Positions 6,913 through 14,506 of a stretch of DNA of 27,075 nt are shown piece after piece. A program made the translations under genes and the position numbers. The notes under the pieces are model-generated. The model was given only the letters and a program-made list of their open reading frames with translations, did not search any database and had not been told where the DNA came from. Source of the stretch: CAZNKU01 sp045545235 (lineage in GTDB: Bacteria > Bacillota > Clostridia > Monoglobales > Firm-18); the NCBI GenBank assembly GCA_045545235.1, contig JAZQAN010000058.1, positions 1 to 27,075 of the forward strand, written 5' to 3'. Each line of letters starts with the position of its first letter. Position 1 is the first letter of the stretch.

Positions 6913-7929
6913 TTAGTTAAGTTCAGCGAAGTATTTGATTGTTCTAACCATCTGGCTTGTGTATGAGTTTTCGTTATCATACCAAGAAACAACCTGTACC
7001 TGTGTGTAGTCTGTGCCTTCGATAGGTGAAGCCATTGTCTGAGTAGCATCAAACAATGAACCGTATCTCATACCAACAACGTCTGAAGAAACAAGTTCTT
7101 CTTCTGTGTAACCGTATGATTCTGTAGCAGCAGCCTTCATAGCAGCATTGATTTCATCAACTGTAACCTTACCCTTAACAACTGCAACAAGAATTGTTGT
7201 AGAACCTGTAGGTGTAGGTACACGCTGAGCTGAACCGATAAGCTTACCGTTAAGTTCAGGAATAACAAGACCGATAGCCTTTGCAGCACCTGTTGAGTTA
7301 GGAACAATGTTTACTGCAGCAGCGCGAGCTCTTCTGTAGTCACCCTTTGGATGAGGACCAACAAGAGTCATCTGGTCGCCTGTGTAAGCGTGGATTGTGC
7401 TCATGATACCGCTTTCGATAGGAGCAAGATCGTTAAGAGCTTTAGCCATTGGAGCCAAGCAGTTTGTTGTACATGAAGCAGCAGAGATAACTGTATCTTC
7501 AGCTTTTAGTGTGTTGTGGTTTACATTGTAAACGATTGTAGGAAGATCGTTACCTGCAGGAGCAGAAATAACTACCTTCTTAGCACCAGCTACGATATGA
7601 GCTGAAGCCTTTTCCTTTGATGTGTAGAAACCTGTGCATTCCAAAACAACGTCAACACCGATTTCACCCCAAGGAAGGTTTTTAGCATCTCTTTCAGCAT
7701 AGATCTTGATTTCCTTACCGTCAACTGTGATTGAATCTTCACCAGCTGATACAGTATCTGCAAGAGCATATCTGCCTTGAGATGAATCATACTTAAGTAG
7801 GTGAGCAAGCATCTTAGGGCTTGTCAAGTCGTTGATGGCAACAACTTCATAACCTTCTGCACCGAACATCTGACGGAAAGCCAAACGACCGATACGACCA
7901 AAACCATTAATTGCAACTTTTACTGCCAT
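6913..7929 (-). CDS. gap: Glyceraldehyde-3-phosphate dehydrogenase, type I
   Basis: Glycolytic enzyme oxidising glyceraldehyde-3-phosphate to 1,3-bisphosphoglycerate with NAD. At 338 residues it has typical length. Rossmann motif NGFGRIGR at residues 8-15; D34 in AINDLT points to NAD rather than NADP. The active site ASCTTNC carries nucleophile C153, and the conserved WYDNE segment lies near the C-terminus. ATG 7929 follows a TAGGAGG site. It is a one-gene unit with its own promoter and terminator, not part of a gap-pgk-tpi-gpm-eno operon. Codon choice looks more regular than its neighbours, as expected for a highly expressed gene (impression only). Confidence 0.98.
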   Translation of the reverse strand: MAVKVAINGFGRIGRLAFRQMFGAEGYEVVAINDLTSPKMLAHLLKYDSSQGRYALADTVSAGEDSITVDGKEIKIYAERDAKNLPWGEIGVDVVLECTGFYTSKEKASAHIVAGAKKVVISAPAGNDLPTIVYNVNHNTLKAEDTVISAASCTTNCLAPMAKALNDLAPIESGIMSTIHAYTGDQMTLVGPHPKGDYRRARAAAVNIVPNSTGAAKAIGLVIPELNGKLIGSAQRVPTPTGSTTILVAVVKGKVTVDEINAAMKAAATESYGYTEEELVSSDVVGMRYGSLFDATQTMASPIEGTDYTQVQVVSWYDNENSYTSQMVRTIKYFAELN

Positions 7930-7984
7930 TTTTAGTTTCCTCCTAAAAAATAATTTATTATTGTTATAAAATTAACTAATATAT

Positions 7985-8013
7985 ATAATATAACATTTTT
8001 TGAAATTTTACAA
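7985..8013 (-). promoter_or_regulatory. gap promoter
   Basis: On the minus strand TTGTAA (8013-8008) and TATTAT (7990-7985) with 17-nt spacing, about 55 nt upstream of the gap start. Confidence 0.55.
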
Positions 8014-8088
8014 GTGTTTTTTTAAATTTTATGAAATTATCCTATGTATAGGGGATATTACTGTATAAATTTAGCTATTTTTATCATT

Positions 8089-10113
8089 TTAATGGTTATC
8101 ACTTACAAATTTCAGAACATTTATTTTTTGATTTTCCTCCTCTGTTCCTCCAAACACCTCATTCCACAGAACAAGTGCATCAACAATTTCACGGGGGATA
8201 ACAGAGTAGTCGGAATTTTCCACATAGTCAAGCAGGTATATCATTGACTTTCTGAGATGCCATCTGTACATATGCACATTTGAACAATTATTGCAAAATT
8301 CGCTGACTATGTTTGCTGTATGAAAAGCAATTGCCTCCTTACTCCTTGAAGTTGGCGGTATAAACCTGCCGTTGGAGCGTTGCTTTTTCATAATCTCGGT
8401 ATACTGAATTTCCTGAACGGAATGAAGCATTGATTTTTCAGTACAATCAAGGGAAGGCTCGTACCAGTCAGATGCTATTTCAAAAGGCTTGTCTATATCA
8501 ACCTCGCTGTCAAGCCAGCCTGATGTATCCGTAATTTTAAACATTGTATATTTACTGTGTACCGAATATTCTGTCGACCGATTAATAACCGACTGCTTAA
8601 GAACAAATTTATTTTGCTCATCTGAATGATAAATTTCAGAAAGCAGATTATTTATACACTCATACCCGAAACGATATTTTATCTCCCTTCCTCCGTCAAT
8701 TATACGGTCAATATTCACGGGACAAACCGTTTCCCTGCCCCCTACATAGCCTTTAAGATAAATTGTCTGGGGAGGTTTATCAATATATTTAAACATTATA
8801 TTTACTTTTTCACCGCAATGTATTTTTTCAAAGAATCTGGGCGTAACCTCGGAAACCGAGCTGTCAAAACGCACAACCGCCTTATCTATTGACGGCGAAA
8901 CAATAACGTTAAATGCCTTTATTATTGTGTCGTCAATACGCTCTGTTCTGCCGATAATACGGGTTTTTCCACCTGTTATGGAAGAAAGCTCATTTAAAAA
9001 GTCCTGATTTGACGACATATCAAGTCCAAAGTTGTAAAAGCGCAGTCCGCTATGTTCTTTTGCATAATTTAATATACTTGCATTACCGCCGATACGTCCG
9101 TCGGAAATGAAAATTACAGTTGCCTCCTCCGTCATTTCACACATTTGCACAAGAGGACGGTAAAATTCAGGCAAACCTGATTGCACATAGGATGTTATCC
9201 ACTTTGTTGCTGCTCTTAGAGTGTCATCATTAAGCGGAAGATATTCATAGGAAAAAAAGGTATTTTCCGACTGTGCAAAGCCAAGGTTAAATCTATCCCC
9301 GGGCTTCAAGGCACGTATACACAGGTTAAGTGCATTTTTAAGTTGTTGTATTTTTCTTGTATTCATATCATTTGTTACATCGACCAGAAACATATAATCT
9401 CTCGGAGTTTCTTCGTATATGTCAAGGTCAGGCACAAATGAGCAATTAACATAATTTTCAAACTTTATGAACTTCGGCTCATTCATAGCAACAGAAAAAA
9501 CGTCTATTATAATATCCTTATCTGTATGAACACTATCTTTAAGAAAAATTTCAACACAGTTTTCACCATATGCCGCAACAATATCGTGTGTTGGAGAAAC
9601 AACATTTTTTATATTGAAATTTCTGCAGTTGACATTTAATGAAACATTATATGTAACTTCCTCAAACAGGCTTTCAAGACCTATCTGGCTGCCAAAATAC
9701 ATAAAACGCGGCGCTATACCTGTGGGAACAACTATTCTTGTACGTTCATTATCAGAATCAAGATGACGCACATACATTATTTCAATTTGTACATAATCCT
9801 CTGCAAACAAGTCACCAAGAGCAACCTCAAGACCGTTTGCGTGATAAAATGAGAAATATGATGATTCTTCCTCAACAGATTTGGGTATAATTTCAGAGGT
9901 AAGCTTTTTGTCATTAATGGCAGCTGAAAAAGACACTACCTGCATTGTATCAGTAACAGGAAAAACAAATTTTGCACCTGTATATTTTGCATCACTGCAC
10001 ACATAAGTGTGGGTAAGTGTAAACAAGCCGAAATCGCCCGTAACCTCTGCACTGCAGTTGATTTTTTCAGGTATAAATATATTACCCTCACAGTCTATCA
10101 AACCGTATGACAT
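8089..10113 (-). CDS. VIT and von Willebrand factor A domain protein
   Basis: A 674-residue protein with a VIT-type beta domain at about 1-135 and a VWA domain at about 238-405. The VIT part includes FTLTHTYVCSDAKYTGAKFVFP and the PTGIAPRFM stretch. The C-terminal part of about 270 residues has a beta segment and then a helical tail. No signal peptide or transmembrane segment is visible, so it is probably cytoplasmic. The metal-ion adhesion site looks degenerate: the usual DxSxS is D245-V-T-N-D249, the central threonine loop is replaced by SGLPEFY, and only the ISDG aspartate (D338) is typical. A binding or scaffold role without classical metal coordination is inferred. ATG 10113 follows AGGAGG by 7 nt. 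It diverges from a histidine kinase gene. Precise function unknown. Confidence 0.85.
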   Translation of the reverse strand: MSYGLIDCEGNIFIPEKINCSAEVTGDFGLFTLTHTYVCSDAKYTGAKFVFPVTDTMQVVSFSAAINDKKLTSEIIPKSVEEESSYFSFYHANGLEVALGDLFAEDYVQIEIMYVRHLDSDNERTRIVVPTGIAPRFMYFGSQIGLESLFEEVTYNVSLNVNCRNFNIKNVVSPTHDIVAAYGENCVEIFLKDSVHTDKDIIIDVFSVAMNEPKFIKFENYVNCSFVPDLDIYEETPRDYMFLVDVTNDMNTRKIQQLKNALNLCIRALKPGDRFNLGFAQSENTFFSYEYLPLNDDTLRAATKWITSYVQSGLPEFYRPLVQMCEMTEEATVIFISDGRIGGNASILNYAKEHSGLRFYNFGLDMSSNQDFLNELSSITGGKTRIIGRTERIDDTIIKAFNVIVSPSIDKAVVRFDSSVSEVTPRFFEKIHCGEKVNIMFKYIDKPPQTIYLKGYVGGRETVCPVNIDRIIDGGREIKYRFGYECINNLLSEIYHSDEQNKFVLKQSVINRSTEYSVHSKYTMFKITDTSGWLDSEVDIDKPFEIASDWYEPSLDCTEKSMLHSVQEIQYTEIMKKQRSNGRFIPPTSRSKEAIAFHTANIVSEFCNNCSNVHMYRWHLRKSMIYLLDYVENSDYSVIPREIVDALVLWNEVFGGTEEENQKINVLKFVSDNH

Positions 10114-10148
10114 CAGGCTTCCTCCTTTCTTTGAAATCTGTATATGTT

Positions 10149-10177
10149 ATTTTATCATTTAATGTTGAAATTTGCAA
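10149..10177 (-). promoter_or_regulatory. Promoter of the VIT/VWA gene
   Basis: On the minus strand TTGCAA (10177-10172) and TAAAAT (10154-10149) with 17-nt spacing. It overlaps and mirrors the divergent kinase promoter. Confidence 0.6.
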
Positions 10178-10193
10178 TATAAAATGATAAAAT
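10165..10193 (+). promoter_or_regulatory. Promoter of the histidine kinase gene
   Basis: TTGAAA (10165-10170) and TAAAAT (10188-10193) with 17-nt spacing. The predicted transcript start near 10200 leaves a leader of only about 17 nt, just enough to hold the AAGGAG site. Confidence 0.6.
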
Positions 10194-10216
10194 ATTATAA
10201 AAGGAGTGCAGGACAT

Positions 10217-11008
10217 ATGAAAAAAAACACAAGAGAAGAAAATTTTATAAAAAATATGGCTCATATATCACACGAAATACAGACTCCGGTAAACCTTATA
10301 GCCGCTACTGCAAAACTTATAGAGCTTATTACTGAAAAAGATGGCACAAATATTGAAAGAATAAAAGAATATTCCGGTAACATTATTAATAACTGCAACA
10401 AGCTTTCTATGATGTTAACCAACATTTTAGAATCTAACCACGCAAACCTGTCAGCACCTGTACTTGTAAACACAAAACAGTTTTTTGATGAATTCTGTTC
10501 CAACACACAAATTTATCTCAACCAGCTTAAGGTTACGTTAAAGCCTGATTTTAAATGCACAAAAGAAATTATCAGCATTCCTGTAAACACAATAGAACGT
10601 ATTCTTTTAAACCTGATAACAAATTCAGTAAAATATGGTAATGACAAAAATACTGTTATTTCTCTTGAAATGTTTACTAAAAACAATTCCCTGTTTTTTA
10701 CGGTTAAAGATAACGGTACAGGTATTTCGGAAGAAAATATCCCAAGGCTTACCGAACCCTTCTTCCGTGTTGACAACACAGTACCCAAAGGCTTTGGACT
10801 TGGTCTGTCACTTGTAAAAGAATATATTACTTTGCTTAACGGCACACTTGACATAAAAAGTGAATTAAATAAAGGAACAGAAATTACATTTTCTGTTCCC
10901 CTGACGGACGATATTCCCCTTTCCACAGACGAACACAACCTGCTCTACATTGCGGAAAAGGCAAATTTTGATATTGAGTTTGCACAATTTAAAAATGACA
11001 ATTTTTAA
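10217..11008 (+). CDS. Soluble sensor-type histidine kinase
   Basis: A 263-residue protein consisting almost only of a kinase core. The HisKA helix carries SHEIQTP with phospho-acceptor H19. The HATPase domain has the N box LLNLITNSVKYG, G1 box DNGTGI, an F-box FFRVD and G2 box GFGLGLSLV. There is no transmembrane segment, PAS, GAF or HAMP domain, so it must be cytoplasmic and sense an internal or protein-borne signal. No response regulator gene is in the window. ATG 10217 is chosen because AAGGAG at 10201-10206 precedes it and the predicted promoter ends at 10193; longer readings from 10172 would start inside the promoter. A C-terminal tail of about 35 residues follows the ATPase domain. Its stop overlaps that of the convergent methyltransferase gene. 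Confidence 0.88.
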   Translation: MKKNTREENFIKNMAHISHEIQTPVNLIAATAKLIELITEKDGTNIERIKEYSGNIINNCNKLSMMLTNILESNHANLSAPVLVNTKQFFDEFCSNTQIYLNQLKVTLKPDFKCTKEIISIPVNTIERILLNLITNSVKYGNDKNTVISLEMFTKNNSLFFTVKDNGTGISEENIPRLTEPFFRVDNTVPKGFGLGLSLVKEYITLLNGTLDIKSELNKGTEITFSVPLTDDIPLSTDEHNLLYIAEKANFDIEFAQFKNDNF

Positions 11009-11724
11009 TTATATATTTTTATAATTTCATCTGTGTATGAACCATCACTGTTATAAACAACAAGGGGTGGTTCTGTTTTTATGTACGGCTTTGCACATTT
11101 ACGCCCTTCTACCATAACCATTACAGGCACATCACCTGCGTAGGAATGCACATATCTTATACGTTTTGGTTCTAATTTATTTACACGCATTTCAAATATA
11201 ATATCCGCAAGTCTTTCAGGGCGATGTATAAGTGAAAATCTGCCAAAGGGTTTTAATATTCTTGATGCAGTTTTTACAACATCACCAAGTGTACAGCAAA
11301 TTTCGTGCCTTGAAATTTTAAGCTTATCCTGTGTATTTACAATGCCGGTTTCCGCAGTTTTATAAGGCGGGTTGCACACAACTGCATTGTACTGAACATC
11401 TGTTTTATAATTAACAAGGTCAATATTTTTTATTGTTATTTTATCCTCAAGACCATTTAACAAAACACTTCTTGAAGCCATTTGTGCAACCTCGGCTTGT
11501 ATTTCAAGTGCATCAATATGCGCGGCATTGGTTTTTGCAGCTAAAAGCAAAGGAATAATACCTGTTCCTGTACCAAGGTCCATTACCAGATCGCCACGCT
11601 TTATTTCGGCAAAATCCGACAATAAAACTGCATCTATACCAAAGCAGAACCAGTCGGGATTCTGTATAATTTTAAGGTCTTTTCCATTGGGCAATTTTCG
11701 TTGTAAATCGTCTATACGTTCCAT
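11005..11724 (-). CDS. TrmN6/YabB-like SAM-dependent methyltransferase
   Basis: Probable tRNA1(Val) adenine-37 N6-methyltransferase family member of 239 residues. The SAM-binding motif I is D49LGTGTGII, the acidic motif II is LEIQ near residue 74, and the catalytic NPPY (N118-Y121) is the signature of N6-adenine or glutamine-N methyltransferases. Family members near yab/divIC genes are usually annotated as tRNA modification enzymes; the exact substrate is inferred. ATG 11724 follows AGGAGT with 6-nt spacing, while the longer reading from 11766 would run through a terminator hairpin. It lies downstream of the S1-domain gene with an intrinsic terminator between, and its stop overlaps the convergent kinase stop by 4 nt. 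Confidence 0.88.
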   Translation of the reverse strand: MERIDDLQRKLPNGKDLKIIQNPDWFCFGIDAVLLSDFAEIKRGDLVMDLGTGTGIIPLLLAAKTNAAHIDALEIQAEVAQMASRSVLLNGLEDKITIKNIDLVNYKTDVQYNAVVCNPPYKTAETGIVNTQDKLKISRHEICCTLGDVVKTASRILKPFGRFSLIHRPERLADIIFEMRVNKLEPKRIRYVHSYAGDVPVMVMVEGRKCAKPYIKTEPPLVVYNSDGSYTDEIIKIYN

Positions 11725-11736
11725 AACCTTACTCCT

Positions 11737-11776
11737 AAAAAACGAACTGTAGCAAAATGAAATCATTTTACTACAG
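11737..11776 (-). terminator. Terminator or attenuator between S1-domain gene and methyltransferase gene
   Basis: Arms 11747-11760 and 11763-11776 form a long stem (CTGTAG...CTACAG with one G-T pair), followed on the minus strand by TTCG and six Ts. The T tract touches the RBS of the methyltransferase gene, so that gene depends on read-through or an unseen start. The core resembles the terminator at 22721-22753. Confidence 0.8.
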
Positions 11777-11790
11777 CCTTATGTTATTTA

Positions 11791-12204
11791 TTATCTTTTG
11801 TATCCGCCACTGCGTTTATTATCCATATTACGTTTTATTGCAGACATTTTTTCTTCACTGTCCTGCATAAACTGTTTCATTTTTTCTTCAAAAGAAAGGT
11901 CAGCATTTTCAGAACCAAAAGAAACCTGTGCAGGAATCTTAGGACCTCTTGGTTGCTTTTTCTGTTCTTCTTCCAGAGCTTTTTTTATTGAAAGGCTTAC
12001 TTTGCCATTATCGTCAACAGACAAAACCTTAACCTTAACAACATCATTTTCCTTAAGATGATCTTTTATATCCTTAACATATGTAAGTGCCACTTCAGAT
12101 ATATGTACAAGACCGGTCTTACCGCCCTCAAGCTGTACAAAAGCACCAAAGTTTGTTATACCGGTAACTTTACCTTCTAAAATTTTACCAACTTCAAGTT
12201 GCAT
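11791..12204 (-). CDS. yabR: S1 RNA-binding domain protein (YabR-like)
   Basis: A 137-residue protein with one S1 domain at residues 1-76. GKVTGITNFGAFVQL and GLVHISEVA are the classical S1 strands, and VKVLSVDDNGKVSLSIKKA closes the barrel. A charged helical tail with KMKQFMQDSEEKMSAIKR and a basic end follows. It should bind RNA or ribosomes; members are annotated YabR or general stress protein 13. Position immediately downstream of divIC, with only 29 nt between, matches Bacillus divIC-yabR order and supports the name. ATG 12204 follows GGGAGG. Confidence 0.88.
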   Translation of the reverse strand: MQLEVGKILEGKVTGITNFGAFVQLEGGKTGLVHISEVALTYVKDIKDHLKENDVVKVKVLSVDDNGKVSLSIKKALEEEQKKQPRGPKIPAQVSFGSENADLSFEEKMKQFMQDSEEKMSAIKRNMDNKRSGGYKR

Positions 12205-12233
12205 CTGAAAAATTCCTCCCGAAAAACAACAAT

Positions 12234-12533
12234 TTAATTTCCGGCTGTAGCATCAATAAACACTATTTCATCCGGAGAAGCGTAGCCAAGCTCATTTCGG
12301 GCAAACTCTTCAATATATTCAGGTGTGTTTACCGTTTTAGCTTTTTTATCCAAAGCCTTTTTTTCAGCTTCAGCTTCAGCTATCTGTGCATTAACAGTTT
12401 CAAGCTCTGCTTTTTTACCGTTAATAACAACCTGCTGACTAACGAAGGTGTAACCTATGTATGCAAAAAAAGACACGCAAAGAACATATTTAATTATTGA
12501 GCGTTTAAGCTTTTTACTATTCTTTTTGCCCAT
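12234..12533 (-). CDS. divIC: Septum formation initiator DivIC/FtsB-like
   Basis: A 99-residue bitopic membrane protein. A basic N-terminus (MGKKNSKKLKR) leads into one transmembrane helix at about 13-33, then a coiled coil at about 37-65 (ELETVNAQIAEAEAEKKALD), then the conserved short tail with EEFARNELGYASPDEIVF. Such proteins join FtsL and DivIB in the divisome and help recruit septal wall synthases. ATG 12533 follows GGAGGG. It has its own promoter after the terminator of the upstream yab unit. Confidence 0.92.
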   Translation of the reverse strand: MGKKNSKKLKRSIIKYVLCVSFFAYIGYTFVSQQVVINGKKAELETVNAQIAEAEAEKKALDKKAKTVNTPEYIEEFARNELGYASPDEIVFIDATAGN

Positions 12534-12564
12534 ACGTCACCCTCCATTATAAAATATATAGAAA

Positions 12565-12593
12565 ATTATACTACATTTTTTTTAACTTGTAAA
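12565..12593 (-). promoter_or_regulatory. divIC promoter
   Basis: On the minus strand TTTACA (12593-12588) and perfect TATAAT (12570-12565) with 17-nt spacing, about 30 nt before the divIC start. Confidence 0.7.
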
Positions 12594-12630
12594 TATGTTT
12601 TTTAAAAAAATTTCAAAAAATTACAAATTA

Positions 12631-12660
12631 GGACTGTAAAACCAATCAGTTTTACAGTCC
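12631..12660 (-). terminator. Terminator after aldose-epimerase-like gene
   Basis: GGACTGTAAAAC (12631-12642) and GTTTTACAGTCC (12649-12660) form a perfect 12-bp stem with a 6-nt loop. The minus-strand sequence beyond is U-rich, though the T run begins several bases later than usual. It separates the yab unit from divIC. Confidence 0.75.
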
Positions 12661-12673
12661 CTTAATCTTTTAA

Positions 12674-13669
12674 CTATACAGACAACACAAAATCTTCATT
12701 TTCCGTAAAATCAAGACTTATTTTTGTAACATATTTTTCACCGGGTTTTAATAGTTTAAGTTCACCATTTTGGGCACTTGCCTTTCTGCCATCCGGATAG
12801 CAGTTTGCAGGCTCAAGTCCGAGAACATATTCAGTTTCACCCATCATCTTCCACTCTGTAAATTTATCAAGTGTTGATTTATCAAAGCTCATTAAAATAC
12901 CTTTTTTTATGTCAGGGTTATAAATGCCTGCAGATGCAATTCCGTCCTTTTCTTTTACATCATAATAAAAGCACATTTCTTCATAGTCACTCTGTGGCTT
13001 TTCCATAACAAGCTTATCATCAAAGCCTGACTGTGCATGCTCATTTCTTGCAACAGCCTTGTTGTGAGGAATAACGACCTTTGCATTTTCGGAAAGAAGC
13101 GGATAACCCATATTAAAATGATAAAGCAACATACATGGAACTTCAGCATTTCCGATATTTTCAACGACATCGGTCATTTCCACTTTATTTGTATCTTTAT
13201 AAATTACAAATTTTCTTTCAAATGAATATTTCATTGCAAACAGATATGCATCACGGATGTGGGCATATACAGTTATTTTTTCATCATCTTCTGTGTAATA
13301 ATAGTTGTCACATGGAATGTTTGAAATTGTACCGTGCATCGGACCTTCTCCAAATTCGTCAACGCAGGGTGAGCCTGCATTTGACAAACCGCAGGTTGTA
13401 AGGAAGCCTGCAGTAAAGGATTTTAAAAATGCTATATTTCTGTCATCATAATATGCAGGTGCAACATAACCCGATGGAGCAAAATACCCCATGTTATCCC
13501 CCTTAAAGCAAATGCGTGAAATATCCATACAACGGTCAGCAGAAAGTGTTATAAAAAGACCCTTGCCATTACGTATTTCAAGAAGGTTCATACCCTTACC
13601 CTTGCCCTTTGCAAGAGTTACCTCTTCAACCCCGCTTACCTGTGTGGGATGCCCTATGTACTTATTCAT
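12674..13669 (-). CDS. DUF4432 family aldose-1-epimerase-like protein
   Basis: A 331-residue cytoplasmic protein of the galactose-mutarotase superfamily fold. SADRCMDISRICFKGDNMGYF fits the N-terminal signature of DUF4432 proteins, GPMHGTISNIPC holds a conserved histidine, and LLYHFNMGYPLL and LGLEPANCYPDGR are further conserved blocks. It probably acts on a sugar anomer or ketose, but substrate is unknown. The start ATG 13669 has only a weak GGGTGA site overlapping the end of yabQ (13681), which suggests translational coupling. It is the last gene of the yabM-rqcP-yabP-yabQ unit and is out of place there, since divIC normally follows yabQ. Confidence 0.85.
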   Translation of the reverse strand: MNKYIGHPTQVSGVEEVTLAKGKGKGMNLLEIRNGKGLFITLSADRCMDISRICFKGDNMGYFAPSGYVAPAYYDDRNIAFLKSFTAGFLTTCGLSNAGSPCVDEFGEGPMHGTISNIPCDNYYYTEDDEKITVYAHIRDAYLFAMKYSFERKFVIYKDTNKVEMTDVVENIGNAEVPCMLLYHFNMGYPLLSENAKVVIPHNKAVARNEHAQSGFDDKLVMEKPQSDYEEMCFYYDVKEKDGIASAGIYNPDIKKGILMSFDKSTLDKFTEWKMMGETEYVLGLEPANCYPDGRKASAQNGELKLLKPGEKYVTKISLDFTENEDFVLSV

Positions 13670-13680
13670 TTAAAATCACC

Positions 13681-14154
13681 CTATCTTTTGAATTTTTTAT
13701 ATTTTTTAATTTTAAATACTATTTTTTTGCCTGCCGAACAAACTCCCCTTCTGCCCAATGACACGGCAATAAAAAAAGGCTTATTCAAAAGCTTTAAAAT
13801 AAAAACTATCGGAAAAAACAATATATAATACAAAGCTTTTTTTATTATATCGAAAAACAAACCAAGAACCAACACTACATATCGGCTTAAGGTACCGAAA
13901 TATACAAAAGCACCCAAAAACATACCGAACAACATATAAAAACGAATTTCTCCGTCGGTATATTTCAAACATACACCAAACACCATTACCGTAACAAAAA
14001 GCCAGTATATTGCATCTTTAAAAAACCAGGATACACACCCCGGTTTTTTCAAAATCTCCAATGCCCTGAGAGTATCGAACAGAAAAGCACATACAATTCC
14101 TGCAGCACCAAAAATCAGAAAATCAAAAAGCTGAACTGTTATACCGTTATGCAT
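13681..14154 (-). CDS. yabQ: Spore cortex biosynthesis protein YabQ
   Basis: A 157-residue membrane protein with about four or five hydrophobic helices and a basic C-terminus (KIKKYKKFKR). The family block DGEIRFYMLFGMFLGAFVYF is seen near residue 67-86, and the FDTLRALE segment near the N-terminus is typical. In Bacillus YabQ localises to forespore membranes and is required for cortex formation. Start ATG 14154, 8 nt after the yabP stop codon, with the RBS AGGTGT just before. Position after yabP confirms the call. Confidence 0.92.
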   Translation of the reverse strand: MHNGITVQLFDFLIFGAAGIVCAFLFDTLRALEILKKPGCVSWFFKDAIYWLFVTVMVFGVCLKYTDGEIRFYMLFGMFLGAFVYFGTLSRYVVLVLGLFFDIIKKALYYILFFPIVFILKLLNKPFFIAVSLGRRGVCSAGKKIVFKIKKYKKFKR

Positions 14155-14162
14155 ACAGACAC

Positions 14163-14453
14163 CTATTTGAACATTCTTGCAAGAATGCCTCCTCCTGCCC
14201 TGCCTTTGAATGAATTATTGAAGGCACAGCTGTCAAATTCACCCTCAACAACAAGCTCACCCGTATCAACATTAAGCTTGCTTATGTGAAAGTCCTTTCC
14301 CTTCACAACAAGAGCCCCCGACGTGGTAATTGCAGTAAAGCCCCCCTCATCAAAAGTATCAATATCTTCAACTCCTGATATACTGAGGCGTTTTCTATCC
14401 TCTATTATGAGGTTACATTTTTGAAGTTCCTTTTGATTTTTCCGCTCTTCCAT
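14163..14453 (-). CDS. yabP: Sporulation protein YabP
   Basis: A 96-residue soluble protein. The YabP family core is visible: RLSISGVEDIDTFDEGGF, then TTSGALVVKGKDFHISKLN and GELVVEGEFDSC. It is expressed in the mother cell in Bacillus and acts in spore formation; biochemical role is not established. ATG 14453 follows GGGAGTG. A TATAAT box at 14476-14471 on the minus strand could mark an internal promoter, but no matching -35 is evident. Confidence 0.93.
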   Translation of the reverse strand: MEERKNQKELQKCNLIIEDRKRLSISGVEDIDTFDEGGFTAITTSGALVVKGKDFHISKLNVDTGELVVEGEFDSCAFNNSFKGRAGGGILARMFK

Positions 14454-14506
14454 ACAATCACTCCCAAAATATTATAGTAAAATATATTGGAAGCACGGGA
14501 AAAATA

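Larger units (their letters stand above)
10148..10194. repeat. 13-bp perfect inverted repeat in divergent promoter
   Basis: Arms 10148-10160 and 10182-10194 are exact reverse complements around a 21-nt spacer centred on 10171. Each arm contains one of the two TAAAAT -10 boxes and the two -35 boxes sit side by side in the spacer. It is either an operator or a consequence of mirror-image promoters. Confidence 0.75.

Noticed and set aside
8041..8052. CCTATGTATAGG palindrome after the VIT/VWA gene as a terminator
   Set aside because: The stem is only five pairs with a two-base loop and no convincing U tract follows on the minus strand.
10513..10938. 141-codon minus-strand ORF inside the histidine kinase gene
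   Set aside because: The opposite strand encodes all the canonical HATPase boxes, so this is a shadow frame.
13037..13401. Plus-strand ORFs within the aldose-epimerase-like gene
   Set aside because: They overlap a full DUF4432-like reading frame and lack ribosome binding sites.
14471..14476. TATAAT upstream of yabP as an internal promoter
   Set aside because: No -35 match for the housekeeping factor and no clear sigma-E pattern at the expected distance; mentioned only under yabP.
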